From positions 62,001-126,000 of the forward strand of contig NZ_FOGE01000008.1 in NCBI RefSeq assembly GCF_900111125.1: a stretch of DNA of 64,000 nucleotides, in the 5' to 3' direction. This DNA is from Sphingobium sp. YR768 (GTDB lineage Bacteria > Pseudomonadota > Alphaproteobacteria > Sphingomonadales > Sphingomonadaceae). The notes beneath the pieces are model-generated. The model saw nothing but the letters and a program-made list of their open reading frames with translations, was not told the DNA's origin and did no database searches. The first letter of the stretch is position 1; every line of letters begins with the position of its first letter. Positions 53,163-61,442 of this stretch are shown here, piece after piece. Both the position numbers and the translations under genes were made by a program.

Positions 53163-54602
53163 TCAGACGTTGGCGATCACGACGGATCGCACATTGAGGT
53201 AAGCATCGAGCGCTTCGGGACCACCTTCAGTACCGTAGCCGGAATCCTTCAAACCACCGAACGGCAGCTCAGCCGATGTCGCCGCCGGCGTGTTGATCCA
53301 CAACATGCCGACCTCCACCCGGCGAGCCAGAAGGTCTGCATTCGCGAGCGACCGGGTGAATGCATAACCGGCAAGCCCGAATGAAAGGCGATTGGCTTCA
53401 GCAACTGCCTCGTCCAAGGTGTCGAAACCGCGAACGCCGGCAACGGGACCGAAAGGCTCGTCGTTGAACAGCCGCGCATCCAGCGGGACGTCTGAGAGAA
53501 TTGTTGGCTCCCAGAAGTTGCCGGTTTCGCCTATCCGGCTTCCACCCGCGAGAAGGCTGGCACCGCGCGTGATCGCATCGTCCTGAAACTCTGCCATAGC
53601 GTTCAGGCGGCGCGCATTTGCAAGCGGACCCATCTGAATCCCCTCAGCTGTGCCGTCTCCCACCTTTATCTCCTGTGCAACGCTGACTAGCGCCTTCTCA
53701 AACTGAGGCTTTACGCTATTTTGCACCAGGAACCGGGTCGGTGAGATACAGACCTGCCCGGCATTGCGGAATTTTGCACTGCCGATGCTCTTGGCGGCCA
53801 GCTCGACGTCGGCATCGTCACAAACGATGACCGGGGCATGGCCACCCAGTTCCATCGAGGCGCGCTTCATATGCTGCCCCGCCAGACCGGCCAGAAGTTT
53901 GCCGACCGGCGTAGAGCCGGTGAAGGTGATCTTGCGGATGATCGGGCTGGAGATCAGATATTCCGAGATTTCCGCCGGATCGCCAAACACGAGGCCCAGA
54001 ACGCCTTCTGGCAAGCCGGCATCCTGAAACGCGCGAATAAGTGCGGCAGGGCTGGCCGGCGTTTCTTCCGGCGCCTTGACGATGATCGAGCAGCCGGTGG
54101 CCAGAGCTGCCGCTATCTTTCGCACGACCTGATTGATCGGGAAATTCCAGGGCGTGAATGCGGCGACCGGTCCGACGGGATCCTTGACCACCATCTGCCG
54201 TATGGACAGGTTGCTGCGGTGCGGGACGAGGCGTCCGTAGACGCGGAACCCTTCTTCGGCGAACCATTCGATGATGTCCGCCGATGCCAGCGCTTCGCCG
54301 CGCGCTTCGGGCAAGGGCTTGCCCTGCTCCAGCGTCATTATCATTGCAATATCGTCAGCGCGCGCCCGCATCAACGCTGCGGCTTTGCGCATGATGACGC
54401 TACGGGCTGCGGGCGTGAAGTCGCGCCATGTCGCAAAGCCGCGATCCGCCGCATTGAGCGCCCGGTCGAGATCAGCACGGCTGGCGTGGGCGACCTTGCC
54501 GATTTCCTTGCCAGTGGCCGGATTTTCTACGGCCAGGGTTCGGCCATCGGCGGCATCCTGCCAGACATTGTCGATGAACAATTGGGTGTCGGGATATGTC
54601 AT
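53163..54602 (-). CDS. NAD(P)-dependent semialdehyde dehydrogenase (GabD type)
   Basis: 479 residues. Catalytic Glu251 ([12 protein letters not shown]) and Cys285 ([13 protein letters not shown]); [34 protein letters not shown] is the succinate-semialdehyde dehydrogenase-type active-site entrance. Such enzymes oxidise omega-oxo acids. In this operon the natural substrate would be a longer semialdehyde such as 6-oxohexanoate, giving adipate, which is inference; succinate semialdehyde is the conventional annotation. GGAGG precedes the ATG. Confidence 0.9.
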   Translation of the reverse strand: MTYPDTQLFIDNVWQDAADGRTLAVENPATGKEIGKVAHASRADLDRALNAADRGFATWRDFTPAARSVIMRKAAALMRARADDIAMIMTLEQGKPLPEARGEALASADIIEWFAEEGFRVYGRLVPHRSNLSIRQMVVKDPVGPVAAFTPWNFPINQVVRKIAAALATGCSIIVKAPEETPASPAALIRAFQDAGLPEGVLGLVFGDPAEISEYLISSPIIRKITFTGSTPVGKLLAGLAGQHMKRASMELGGHAPVIVCDDADVELAAKSIGSAKFRNAGQVCISPTRFLVQNSVKPQFEKALVSVAQEIKVGDGTAEGIQMGPLANARRLNAMAEFQDDAITRGASLLAGGSRIGETGNFWEPTILSDVPLDARLFNDEPFGPVAGVRGFDTLDEAVAEANRLSFGLAGYAFTRSLANADLLARRVEVGMLWINTPAATSAELPFGGLKDSGYGTEGGPEALDAYLNVRSVVIANV

Positions 54603-54633
54603 TCAAAAATCCTCCAAAGGGACAGACGTCCGC

Positions 54634-55425
54634 TCAAAGCGAAAAGCCGCCGTCTACGGCCATGGCCTGCCCAGTGACATGGGGCGCGCTGGCCAGGAAT
54701 ACCGCAAGTTGCCCCATATCTTCCGGCGTCTGCGCCTCGCCCTGCGGCAGTAGCGCCGACTGGTGGCGTTCCCATGACTGTTCCTCGCTTTCGCCGTCCT
54801 GCGCCCAGCGGCCCGACAGACCCGTGTCACCGCGCCACATGCCGGTGCCGACGATGCCGGGGCATAGGGCGTTGACGGTGATCCCTTCGCGCGCAACTTC
54901 CTTGGCAAAAGCGTTGGTGAAGCCGATGACGCCGAATTTGGATGCGGTATAATGGGCCAGGTCGGGGAAACCGATCTTGCCGGCGATCGATGAGGTATTG
55001 ATGATACGCCCCGAACCACCCTTTCGCATCAGCGCCAGTTCCGCCTGGCAGCACAGGAATACGCCGCGCAGATTGATCGTCATCAGGTCGTCCCACTGCT
55101 GAACCGTCAGTTCGGCCACCGACCCCAAGCTGACAATGCCAGCATTGTTGACGGCGATATCCAGTTTGCCGAAGTCACGTTCGACAGTCGCGATCATGGC
55201 CTGCACACTGGCGGGATCGCGCACATCGACCGTGATGGCCGCGCTGCGCCGACCCAGTTTCTCTATCTCGGCAGCGGTGCCGCCAGCGAGGTCGGCGTCG
55301 AAATCCGCGATCAGCACATCAGCGCCTGCTTTCGCCAGGCTCATGGCGATGCCTGCGCCGATGCCACGGCCGCCGCCGACGATCAGGGCGATTTTGCCAT
55401 CAAGGCTGAACTGGCTGTTCGTCAT
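54634..55425 (-). CDS. Short-chain dehydrogenase/reductase of the cyclic-ketone operon
   Basis: 263 residues. Cofactor motif LIVGGGRGIGAGIAMSL, ADFDAD with an acidic residue favouring NAD, NNAG, Ser145/146, Tyr159 and Lys163 (HYTASKFGV). The ATG overlaps the CoA-transferase stop by four bases (ATGA), placing it firmly in the operon. In the proposed pathway it could oxidise the ring alcohol to the ketone (as cyclohexanol dehydrogenase) or the terminal hydroxy acid. No residue settles which. Confidence 0.9.
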   Translation of the reverse strand: MTNSQFSLDGKIALIVGGGRGIGAGIAMSLAKAGADVLIADFDADLAGGTAAEIEKLGRRSAAITVDVRDPASVQAMIATVERDFGKLDIAVNNAGIVSLGSVAELTVQQWDDLMTINLRGVFLCCQAELALMRKGGSGRIINTSSIAGKIGFPDLAHYTASKFGVIGFTNAFAKEVAREGITVNALCPGIVGTGMWRGDTGLSGRWAQDGESEEQSWERHQSALLPQGEAQTPEDMGQLAVFLASAPHVTGQAMAVDGGFSL

Positions 55426-56687
55426 GTCAGGATATCCTCATTTTCTTGTTGGAAATCTGGGTGTTGCGTCACCGTTCCGCTGGCGACGAGAGCGGCGATC
55501 CGGTCATCGTCAAGGCCGAGCAGGTCGCGCAGCACCATATGGCTATGCTGGCCCAACATGGGCGGCGGCGCGCGATATTGGACGGGCGTGTCCGATAGTT
55601 TGAGCGGACTGGCCACCATTTCGAAGGCCGCATTTTGCGGATGCGGCACCTGCACCTTCATGTTCCGGGCTACGACCTGTGGTTCTTCGAGCGCTTGTGC
55701 GATAGAGTTGATCGCCCCCACTGGTACGCGCGCCGCATGGATGCGCGCCACCCATTCGTCAGCCGTTGCGCCGACTAGATGTTCGCTCAGCAGGCCATCG
55801 AGTTGCTCGCGATGAGCGATGCGATCCGCATTGGTGATGAAGCGCGAATCGGCCGACAGGTCCGGCAGCCCGATCGCAAGACATAATGCCACAAATTGCT
55901 GATCGTTGCCGCAGGCGATGATGAAGTCGCGATCGCTGGCACGGAACACCTGATAAGGCACGATGTTCGCATGGGCATTGCCATAACGACCCGGCACCTT
56001 GCCCGATGAAAGATAGTTCATCGTCTGGTTGGCAAGCGTTGCGACCTGCACGTCCAGCAATGCCATGTCGCAATGCTGACCGCGCCCGGTCGTCTGCCGC
56101 GCAATCAGTGCCGCCTGGATCGCGATGGTCGCATAAAGCCCGGTCATCAGGTCCGCTACCGCCACGCCGACCTTTTGCGGCCCGCCGCCCGGTCGGTCGT
56201 CCCGCTCGCCGGTTATGCTCATCAGCCCGGCAAGCCCCTGAATGATGAAATCATAGCCGGGTTCGGCCGCGCGCGGACCATCCTGCCCAAACCCGGTGAT
56301 GGAACAATAGACCAGCCGGGGATTGATCGCGGCCAGGCTTTGATAATCCAAGCCGTAACGGTCGAGCGAACCGACCTTGTAATTTTCGATCAGGACGTCA
56401 GATTTGCGCGCCAATTCACGCACGATATCCTGGCCCTCGGGCGTGGAGATATCGATCGCGACGGACATTTTGCCGCGATTGGCCGCCAGATAATAGGCTG
56501 CCTCGGTCGTTGCGTCGCCTGCATCGTCCTTCATCCAGGGCGGCCCCCAGGATCGGGTATCGTCACCATTGCCCGGCCGTTCGACCTTGATGACCTCCGC
56601 ACCCAGATCGGCCAGGATCTGGCCGCACCATGGACCTGCCAGGACACGGCTCAGGTCCAGCACGCGTATGCCGTCTAAAGCACTCAT
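55422..56687 (-). CDS. Family III CoA-transferase, succinyl-CoA:dicarboxylate (SUGCT-like)
   Basis: 421 residues from ATG 56687, which follows AAGGAA; the frame is open to 56762 but overlaps the preceding gene. VLDLSRVLAGPWCGQILADLGAEVIKVERPGNGDDTRSWGPPW is the hallmark of the SUGCT-like branch, and catalytic Asp179 is in VGVAVADLMTGLYATIAIQAA. Members activate glutarate-like dicarboxylates using succinyl-CoA. Here adipate to adipyl-CoA would supply the substrate of the beta-oxidation genes on either side. The specificity is inferred from context and from memory of the family. Confidence 0.9.
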   Translation of the reverse strand: MSALDGIRVLDLSRVLAGPWCGQILADLGAEVIKVERPGNGDDTRSWGPPWMKDDAGDATTEAAYYLAANRGKMSVAIDISTPEGQDIVRELARKSDVLIENYKVGSLDRYGLDYQSLAAINPRLVYCSITGFGQDGPRAAEPGYDFIIQGLAGLMSITGERDDRPGGGPQKVGVAVADLMTGLYATIAIQAALIARQTTGRGQHCDMALLDVQVATLANQTMNYLSSGKVPGRYGNAHANIVPYQVFRASDRDFIIACGNDQQFVALCLAIGLPDLSADSRFITNADRIAHREQLDGLLSEHLVGATADEWVARIHAARVPVGAINSIAQALEEPQVVARNMKVQVPHPQNAAFEMVASPLKLSDTPVQYRAPPPMLGQHSHMVLRDLLGLDDDRIAALVASGTVTQHPDFQQENEDILT

Positions 56688-56733
56688 GTTCATTCCTTCA
56701 CCCGATCGGGCTGTTTTTGGTCGGCCTTGCGCA

Positions 56734-58272
56734 TCAATGGCGGGAGGCGGGCTGTTCTTCATGAAGCAAGGAAAGCCCCAGTGTGGCGCGACGGCGCAGC
56801 CAGGGACCGGGACGATAGCGAGGGTCGCCTGTCAGGGCATGGATGCGCGTCAATATCGACAACATCTTGTCTGCCCCAAGGCTGTCGCCCCAACTGAGCG
56901 GACCCTTCGGATAGCCAAGGCCTATCCGCACGGCATCATCGATGTCCTGCGGGCTGGCGATGCGCTGCTGCGCAATCTCACCGGCCAGGTTCACCACCAT
57001 GGCCAGCACGCGCTGCGCCACGAAGCCGGTGCTGTCGCCGATGAATGTCACTTTGCCGCCATCGCGCGTCAACAAGGTTCGCGCGGCGTCCGCGAAATGC
57101 GCGTCGAGCGCTGGCGTCCCCATCAAGGTTCGATGCGATCGCACCCCTGCGAAGAGATCGATCCCGACGCTGCGGGTCGGATCGCATCCCAGGCGCAATG
57201 CCGCCGATGTGGCATCTTCGCCGAGTGGCGCGATAAGGATGAGCGAGCCGGTTTGGGGGGAATCGCCATGATCCAACGCCCCTCCACAGGCACCGACCAA
57301 AGCGGCCAGATCGGCCGTGTCGAAGTCCGCACTCGGCGCAATCCAGACCGGTGGCAACTCGGCGGCATTGATAACGGCGGCCGCCTGAACTGGGGCAGCA
57401 GACGCGGCGGCGGCGCCATAATCGTAAAATCCCCGGCCGGTCTTGCGTCCCAATTCTCTAGCGACAACCCGCTGTTCGGCGATGTAGGATGGCTTGTAGC
57501 GCGGATCGCCGTAAAATTGTTCGAAGATCGCACGGGTCGCGGGATGCGAGACATCCAGGCCGGTGAGGTCGAACAGCTCGAACGGCCCCATGCGGAAGCC
57601 CGCCGCATCGCGCAGGATCGCATCGACCTGAGCAAAGGATGCCACTCCTTCCTCCACGATACGCAACGCTTCGGTGCCATAGGCACGGCCAGCGTGGTTG
57701 ATGATGAAACCCGGCGTGTCCTTTACCACGACACCGCGATGGCCCAGCACTTTGGCCAGGTCCGACAGCGCTTGCGTGGTCGCTTCGCTGGTGGCGATAC
57801 CCGGTATGATTTCGACGACGCGCATCAACGGAACGGGATTGAAGAAGTGGAAGCCCGCAACGCGCTTGGGGTGGCGACACTCGACCGCGATCGCCGTGAC
57901 GGACAGCGACGATGTGTTGGTCGCCAATATGGCGTCCGCCGAAACCACGTCTTCCAGCTGCGCGATCAACTGCTGCTTTGCATCCAGCCTTTCGACGATC
58001 GCTTCGATGACGAGGCCGCAATCCTTGAGCGCGGCAATATCCGCCTCGGGCGACAGACAGGCCATCGCGGCTTGCGCTGCATCAGGTTTCATCTTTCCCT
58101 TGGCCACGAGCTTGTCGAAGGTCGCACGCAATCCATCACAGGCGGCCTGCGCCGCCCCTTCACGCGCATCGAACAACCGCACCTTGATGCCCGCTGCTGC
58201 GGCAATTTGGGCGATACCTGCGCCCATAACGCCTGTACCAACGATGCCGATCGTATCTATCCGACTGTTCAT
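56734..58272 (-). CDS. paaH: 3-hydroxyacyl-CoA dehydrogenase, PaaH type
   Basis: 512 residues, longer than the 280-residue fatty-acid enzyme and matching the duplicated C-terminal form of PaaH/PaaC. NAD motif IGIVGTGVMGAGIAQIAAAAG; catalytic block TNTSSLSVTAIAVECRHPKRVAGFHFFNPVPLMRVVEII; PGFIINHAGRAYGTEALRIVEEG; GPFELFDLTGLDV; then a second HCDH-like domain (DSTGFVAQRVLAMVVNLAGEIAQQ). PaaH-type enzymes oxidise 3-hydroxyadipyl-CoA. It follows the PaaF-like hydratase directly (1-bp gap). Confidence 0.92.
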   Translation of the reverse strand: MNSRIDTIGIVGTGVMGAGIAQIAAAAGIKVRLFDAREGAAQAACDGLRATFDKLVAKGKMKPDAAQAAMACLSPEADIAALKDCGLVIEAIVERLDAKQQLIAQLEDVVSADAILATNTSSLSVTAIAVECRHPKRVAGFHFFNPVPLMRVVEIIPGIATSEATTQALSDLAKVLGHRGVVVKDTPGFIINHAGRAYGTEALRIVEEGVASFAQVDAILRDAAGFRMGPFELFDLTGLDVSHPATRAIFEQFYGDPRYKPSYIAEQRVVARELGRKTGRGFYDYGAAAASAAPVQAAAVINAAELPPVWIAPSADFDTADLAALVGACGGALDHGDSPQTGSLILIAPLGEDATSAALRLGCDPTRSVGIDLFAGVRSHRTLMGTPALDAHFADAARTLLTRDGGKVTFIGDSTGFVAQRVLAMVVNLAGEIAQQRIASPQDIDDAVRIGLGYPKGPLSWGDSLGADKMLSILTRIHALTGDPRYRPGPWLRRRATLGLSLLHEEQPASRH

Positions 58273-58273
58273 T

Positions 58274-59059
58274 TCATAACCCCGTAAATTGCGGCCTGCG
58301 CTTTTCCATGAAGGCGGCCGCGCCCTCTTTCTGGTCCTGCGTGTCGAAAAGGAGTTGGAACGCCTTGCGCTCCAGCATCAATGCGCTTTCCAGGGGGAGG
58401 TCCGCGCCTGCCAGCATCACTTCCTTGATCTGTCGCACCGCCATGGATGGCATGCGGGCGATGTCGATCGCGATCTCCGTTGCGCGATCGATCGTCTGCG
58501 CGTCATCGACCACTTCGCTTACGAGGCCGATCCGCAAGCCCTCCTCCGCCCCGACCATGCAGCCGGTCAGCGCCATGCGCATGGCCTGAAACTTTCCTAC
58601 AGCCCGGATCAGCCGCTGCGTCCCGCCTGCTCCGGGCATCACGCCCAGCTTGACTTCGGGCTGCGCGAAACGGGCCGAACGTCCCGCCACGATGATGTCG
58701 CAATGCATCGCCAATTCGCATCCACCGCCAAGGGCAAATCCGTTGACCGCCGCCACGATCGGCACAGGACAGGACGCGATCGCCCCCCATAGCTGCTCGA
58801 CTTTGCGCTGGATCATTTCGATCGGGGTGGCGTTGGCCATTTCGCCGATATCGGCGCCCGCCACGAATATGTCCGGACCGCCCGTCAGGACGATGGCGCG
58901 AATATCGGATATGCCGGATAGATTAAGGAAGATCTCCGCCAGTTCGCGCCTGATCTTCAGGTTCAACGCATTTTTTGCGTGGGGCCGATCAATGCGTATC
59001 ACTGCAACGCCGCCATCGCGTATTTCAAGATGGATTTCGGGGTTCGCCGTGATTGTCAT
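58274..59059 (-). CDS. paaF: Enoyl-CoA hydratase, PaaF-like (2,3-dehydroadipyl-CoA hydratase)
   Basis: 261 residues, crotonase fold. Oxyanion-hole segments KNALN and FVAGADIGEM, catalytic Glu115 (GGGCELAMHCD) and Glu135 (FAQPEVKLGVMPGAGGTQRLI). The MPGAGGTQRLIRAVGKFQAMRMALTG and C-terminal DTQDQKEGAAAFMEKRRPQFTG blocks closely recall PaaF. It hydrates the enoyl-CoA made by the acyl-CoA dehydrogenase encoded on the other side of the regulator. It is the first gene of the six-gene leftward operon; a TTCCGC palindrome lies 22 bp upstream of its start. Confidence 0.9.
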   Translation of the reverse strand: MTITANPEIHLEIRDGGVAVIRIDRPHAKNALNLKIRRELAEIFLNLSGISDIRAIVLTGGPDIFVAGADIGEMANATPIEMIQRKVEQLWGAIASCPVPIVAAVNGFALGGGCELAMHCDIIVAGRSARFAQPEVKLGVMPGAGGTQRLIRAVGKFQAMRMALTGCMVGAEEGLRIGLVSEVVDDAQTIDRATEIAIDIARMPSMAVRQIKEVMLAGADLPLESALMLERKAFQLLFDTQDQKEGAAAFMEKRRPQFTGL

Positions 59060-59080
59060 GATCCTCTACCATCTTGCCAA

Positions 59081-59095
59081 TTCCGCATAGCGGAA
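59081..59095. promoter_or_regulatory. IclR-type palindromic operator, leftward operon
   Basis: TTCCGCATAGCGGAA, a perfect 6-bp inverted repeat with a 3-bp centre, 22 bp upstream of the PaaF-like start. Binding by the adjacent IclR protein is inferred. Confidence 0.7.
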
Positions 59096-59232
59096 CTATA
59101 TTTCGTTGGTAAAATGAATATAGGCTTCGCGATGAGATTGTAAAGTTTCGGCGTTTTTCGAGGAAATATGATTTAATAACAGAATATTGAGTATGATTTG
59201 GCGTTTTCAATGATGAACAAAAAGCATATCGG

Positions 59233-59247
59233 TTCCGCACAGCGGAA
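59233..59247. promoter_or_regulatory. IclR-type palindromic operator, IclR promoter
   Basis: TTCCGCACAGCGGAA, with the same arms as the site at 59081, 42 bp upstream of the IclR start. The two sites face the two divergent transcripts. Confidence 0.7.
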
Positions 59248-59288
59248 TATAATACCGCATTATTGACAAAATAAATCGGAGGGTTACG

Positions 59289-60164
59289 ATGAAGACCATA
59301 AAGCTGGCTACGACGCATTTGGATGAGGCGAAAAAGCTAGGAAACGCGCCCGACGAATCAGGCGATAGCAGCGTTGGCGGCATGGAAGAGGAGAACGAAA
59401 ATGACGGCGAAAAAGATCGAAACTTCGTTACGGCTTTAGCACGGGGCGTGGAATTGCTCCGTTGCTTCACGCCCTCGCAAAGCCTGCTGGGCAACCAGGA
59501 ACTGGCTGCCAAGACGGGCCTGGCCAAGGCGACGGTTTCGCGTCTCACCTATACGCTCGCGCAGTTGGGCTGCCTGAAGCGGCAACCATCGTCAGGCAAA
59601 TATCATCTGGACGTCGGTGTACTCGCCTTTGGCTATCAGATGTTGTCGAACCTTTCGATCAGGGCGGTGGCGCATCCTTTCATGGAGGATCTGGCGAAAC
59701 ATGCCCAGACCACCGTGGCGATGGCGGCGCGGGACCGGTTGCAGATGGTGTATCTCGACGTAGTTCATGGTCAGGCGAACATGACCATGCGCCGGCAGGT
59801 CGGATCCTATCTGCCGCTGCACCTCAGTTCCATGGGGCGTGCATGCCTCGCCGCGATGCCGGAGAAGGAACGCGAATTCCTGCTCAATCATATTCGTGAA
59901 CGTCACGACACCGATTGGCGCGACATCCGTCGTGGCCTGGACCGCGCGTTCCGCGACTATGAAGATTATGGCTATTGCCTGTCTATCGGCGAATGGACGC
60001 GCGACGTGAACTCCGTGGCGGTTCCCCTGATCCACCCGGAACATGGGATTTTGGCCTTCAATTGCGGTGGCCCCAGCTTTCAGCTGCCCAGAGAGAAGTT
60101 GGAAGACGACATCGGCCCCCGGCTCAAGCTGATGGTGGCGCAGATACAATCCGTGGGACGGTAA
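59289..60164 (+). CDS. IclR family regulator of the cyclic-ketone/adipate gene block
   Basis: 291 residues. An unusual acidic N-terminal tail of about 45 residues (GNAPDESGDSSVGGMEEENENDGEKD) precedes the HTH (ARGVELLRCFTPSQSLLGNQELAAKTGLAKATVSRLTYTLAQLGCL) and the effector domain (LGMQIYLD-type MVYLDVVHGQANMTMRRQVGSYLPLHLSSMGRACLAAMPEKER; SIGEWTRDVNSVAVPLIHPEHGILAFNCGG). GGAGGG precedes the ATG. It is divergent from the six-gene operon and upstream of the acyl-CoA dehydrogenase and BVMO genes; twin palindromes lie in between. Confidence 0.93.
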   Translation: MKTIKLATTHLDEAKKLGNAPDESGDSSVGGMEEENENDGEKDRNFVTALARGVELLRCFTPSQSLLGNQELAAKTGLAKATVSRLTYTLAQLGCLKRQPSSGKYHLDVGVLAFGYQMLSNLSIRAVAHPFMEDLAKHAQTTVAMAARDRLQMVYLDVVHGQANMTMRRQVGSYLPLHLSSMGRACLAAMPEKEREFLLNHIRERHDTDWRDIRRGLDRAFRDYEDYGYCLSIGEWTRDVNSVAVPLIHPEHGILAFNCGGPSFQLPREKLEDDIGPRLKLMVAQIQSVGR

Positions 60165-60219
60165 GGCCCGTCCCGCCCAAGCTTAAAGAGCGCGCCCATG
60201 GGCGCCGCCAGGAGAGAAG

Positions 60220-61371
60220 ATGATACGAGATCAGGATACACTGGACTTCCTCGTCACTACGGTCAGCCGATTTGTGGACGAAGTTCTGATCCCGCATGAA
60301 AATGAAGTCGCCGAAACGGACGAAATCCCGGACTCCGTCATTGCGGCGATGCGCGAACTCGGTCTGTTCGGTCTGACGATCCCCGAAGAATTTGGCGGCC
60401 TGGGCGTGACGATGGAGGAGGAGGTCCGCATCGTATTCGAGCTTGGCCGCGCCTCGCCCGCGTTCCGTTCCTATATCGGCACCAATAACGGCATCGGGTC
60501 GATCGGCATCCTGATTGACGGTACTCAGGCGCAGAAAGAAGAATATCTGCCGCGGCTGGCCAGCGGCGAATATCTCAGCGCCTTCTGCTTGACGGAACCG
60601 GATGCCGGATCGGACGCAGCATCGCTCAAAACCAGCGCGGTTCTGGACGGCGACCATTATATCCTCAACGGAACCAAGCGGTACATCACCAACGCGCCCC
60701 ATGCCGGGATCTTCAGCGTGATGGCCCGCACGGACCCTGCCAACAAACGCGCAGGCGGCATCAGCGCCTTCATCGTAGAGCGTGGCACTCCTGGCCTGTC
60801 GCTCGGCAAGCCCGATTACAAGATGGGTCAAAAGGGTGCGCATACCTGTGACGTGGTTTTCGAAGATGTACGCATTCCCCGATCCCAGCTGATCGGCGGC
60901 GTCGAAGGCGTCGGCTTCAAGACCGCGATGAAAGTCCTCGACAAGGGTCGCCTGCATATCGCCGCCCTGGCCGTGGGCGCTGCCGAACGCATGTTGGCCG
61001 ACACGTTGCGCTATGCGATGGATCGCCGCCAGTTCGGCAAGCCCATCGCCGAACATCAGTTGATCCAAGCGATGCTGGCGGACAGCAAGGCCGAAATCTA
61101 TGCCGCGCGTTGCATGGTTCTGGACGCGGCGCAGCGGCGTGATTCCGGGCAACCGATCAGCACCGAGGCATCCTGCGCCAAGATGTTTTCCACCGAAATG
61201 TGCGGCCGGGTCGCGGATCGTTGCGTCCAGATCCATGGCGGCGCCGGATATGTCAGCGAATATGCAATCGAACGCTTCTATCGCGATGTGCGCCTGTTCC
61301 GCATCTACGAAGGGACGACGCAGATCCAGCAGATCATCATCGCGAAGAATATGATGGCGGAGGCCAGCTGA
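60220..61371 (+). CDS. Acyl-CoA dehydrogenase (likely dicarboxyl-CoA, adipyl-CoA type)
   Basis: 383 residues. ELGLFGLTIPEEFGGLGVTMEEEV, FCLTEPDAGSDAASLKTSA for FAD contact, ITNAPHAGIFSVMARTDP, the R(Q)FGKPIAEHQLIQAMLAD helix, VQIHGGAGYVSEYAIERFYRDVRLFRIYEGTTQIQ with catalytic Glu364. It makes the 2,3-enoyl-CoA with electrons passed to ETF. AGGAGAG precedes the ATG. Its position between IclR and the BVMO, opposite PaaF/PaaH/PcaF-like genes, gives the missing first step of the beta-oxidation spiral; adipyl-CoA is the inferred substrate. Confidence 0.92.
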   Translation: MIRDQDTLDFLVTTVSRFVDEVLIPHENEVAETDEIPDSVIAAMRELGLFGLTIPEEFGGLGVTMEEEVRIVFELGRASPAFRSYIGTNNGIGSIGILIDGTQAQKEEYLPRLASGEYLSAFCLTEPDAGSDAASLKTSAVLDGDHYILNGTKRYITNAPHAGIFSVMARTDPANKRAGGISAFIVERGTPGLSLGKPDYKMGQKGAHTCDVVFEDVRIPRSQLIGGVEGVGFKTAMKVLDKGRLHIAALAVGAAERMLADTLRYAMDRRQFGKPIAEHQLIQAMLADSKAEIYAARCMVLDAAQRRDSGQPISTEASCAKMFSTEMCGRVADRCVQIHGGAGYVSEYAIERFYRDVRLFRIYEGTTQIQQIIIAKNMMAEAS

Positions 61372-61442
61372 CGCGGCGCCCGAACCGGATGCCGCACACG
61401 GCGGCAAAGACATTCGAACATTAAAATAACTGGAGGATCGAA

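Noticed and set aside
56569..58287. A 572-codon open frame on the plus strand
   Set aside because: It is antisense to the CoA-transferase and the 3-hydroxyacyl-CoA dehydrogenase, both of which have full catalytic motifs; the plus-strand product resembles nothing.
58274..59059. A phenylacetate (paa) degradation cluster
   Set aside because: PaaF-, PaaH- and PcaF-like genes are present, but paaABCDE, paaG, paaK and paaZ are not; the BVMO and CoA-transferase give a better context.
60124..61413. A 429-codon minus-strand frame
   Set aside because: It is the mirror of the acyl-CoA dehydrogenase gene, with no family features.
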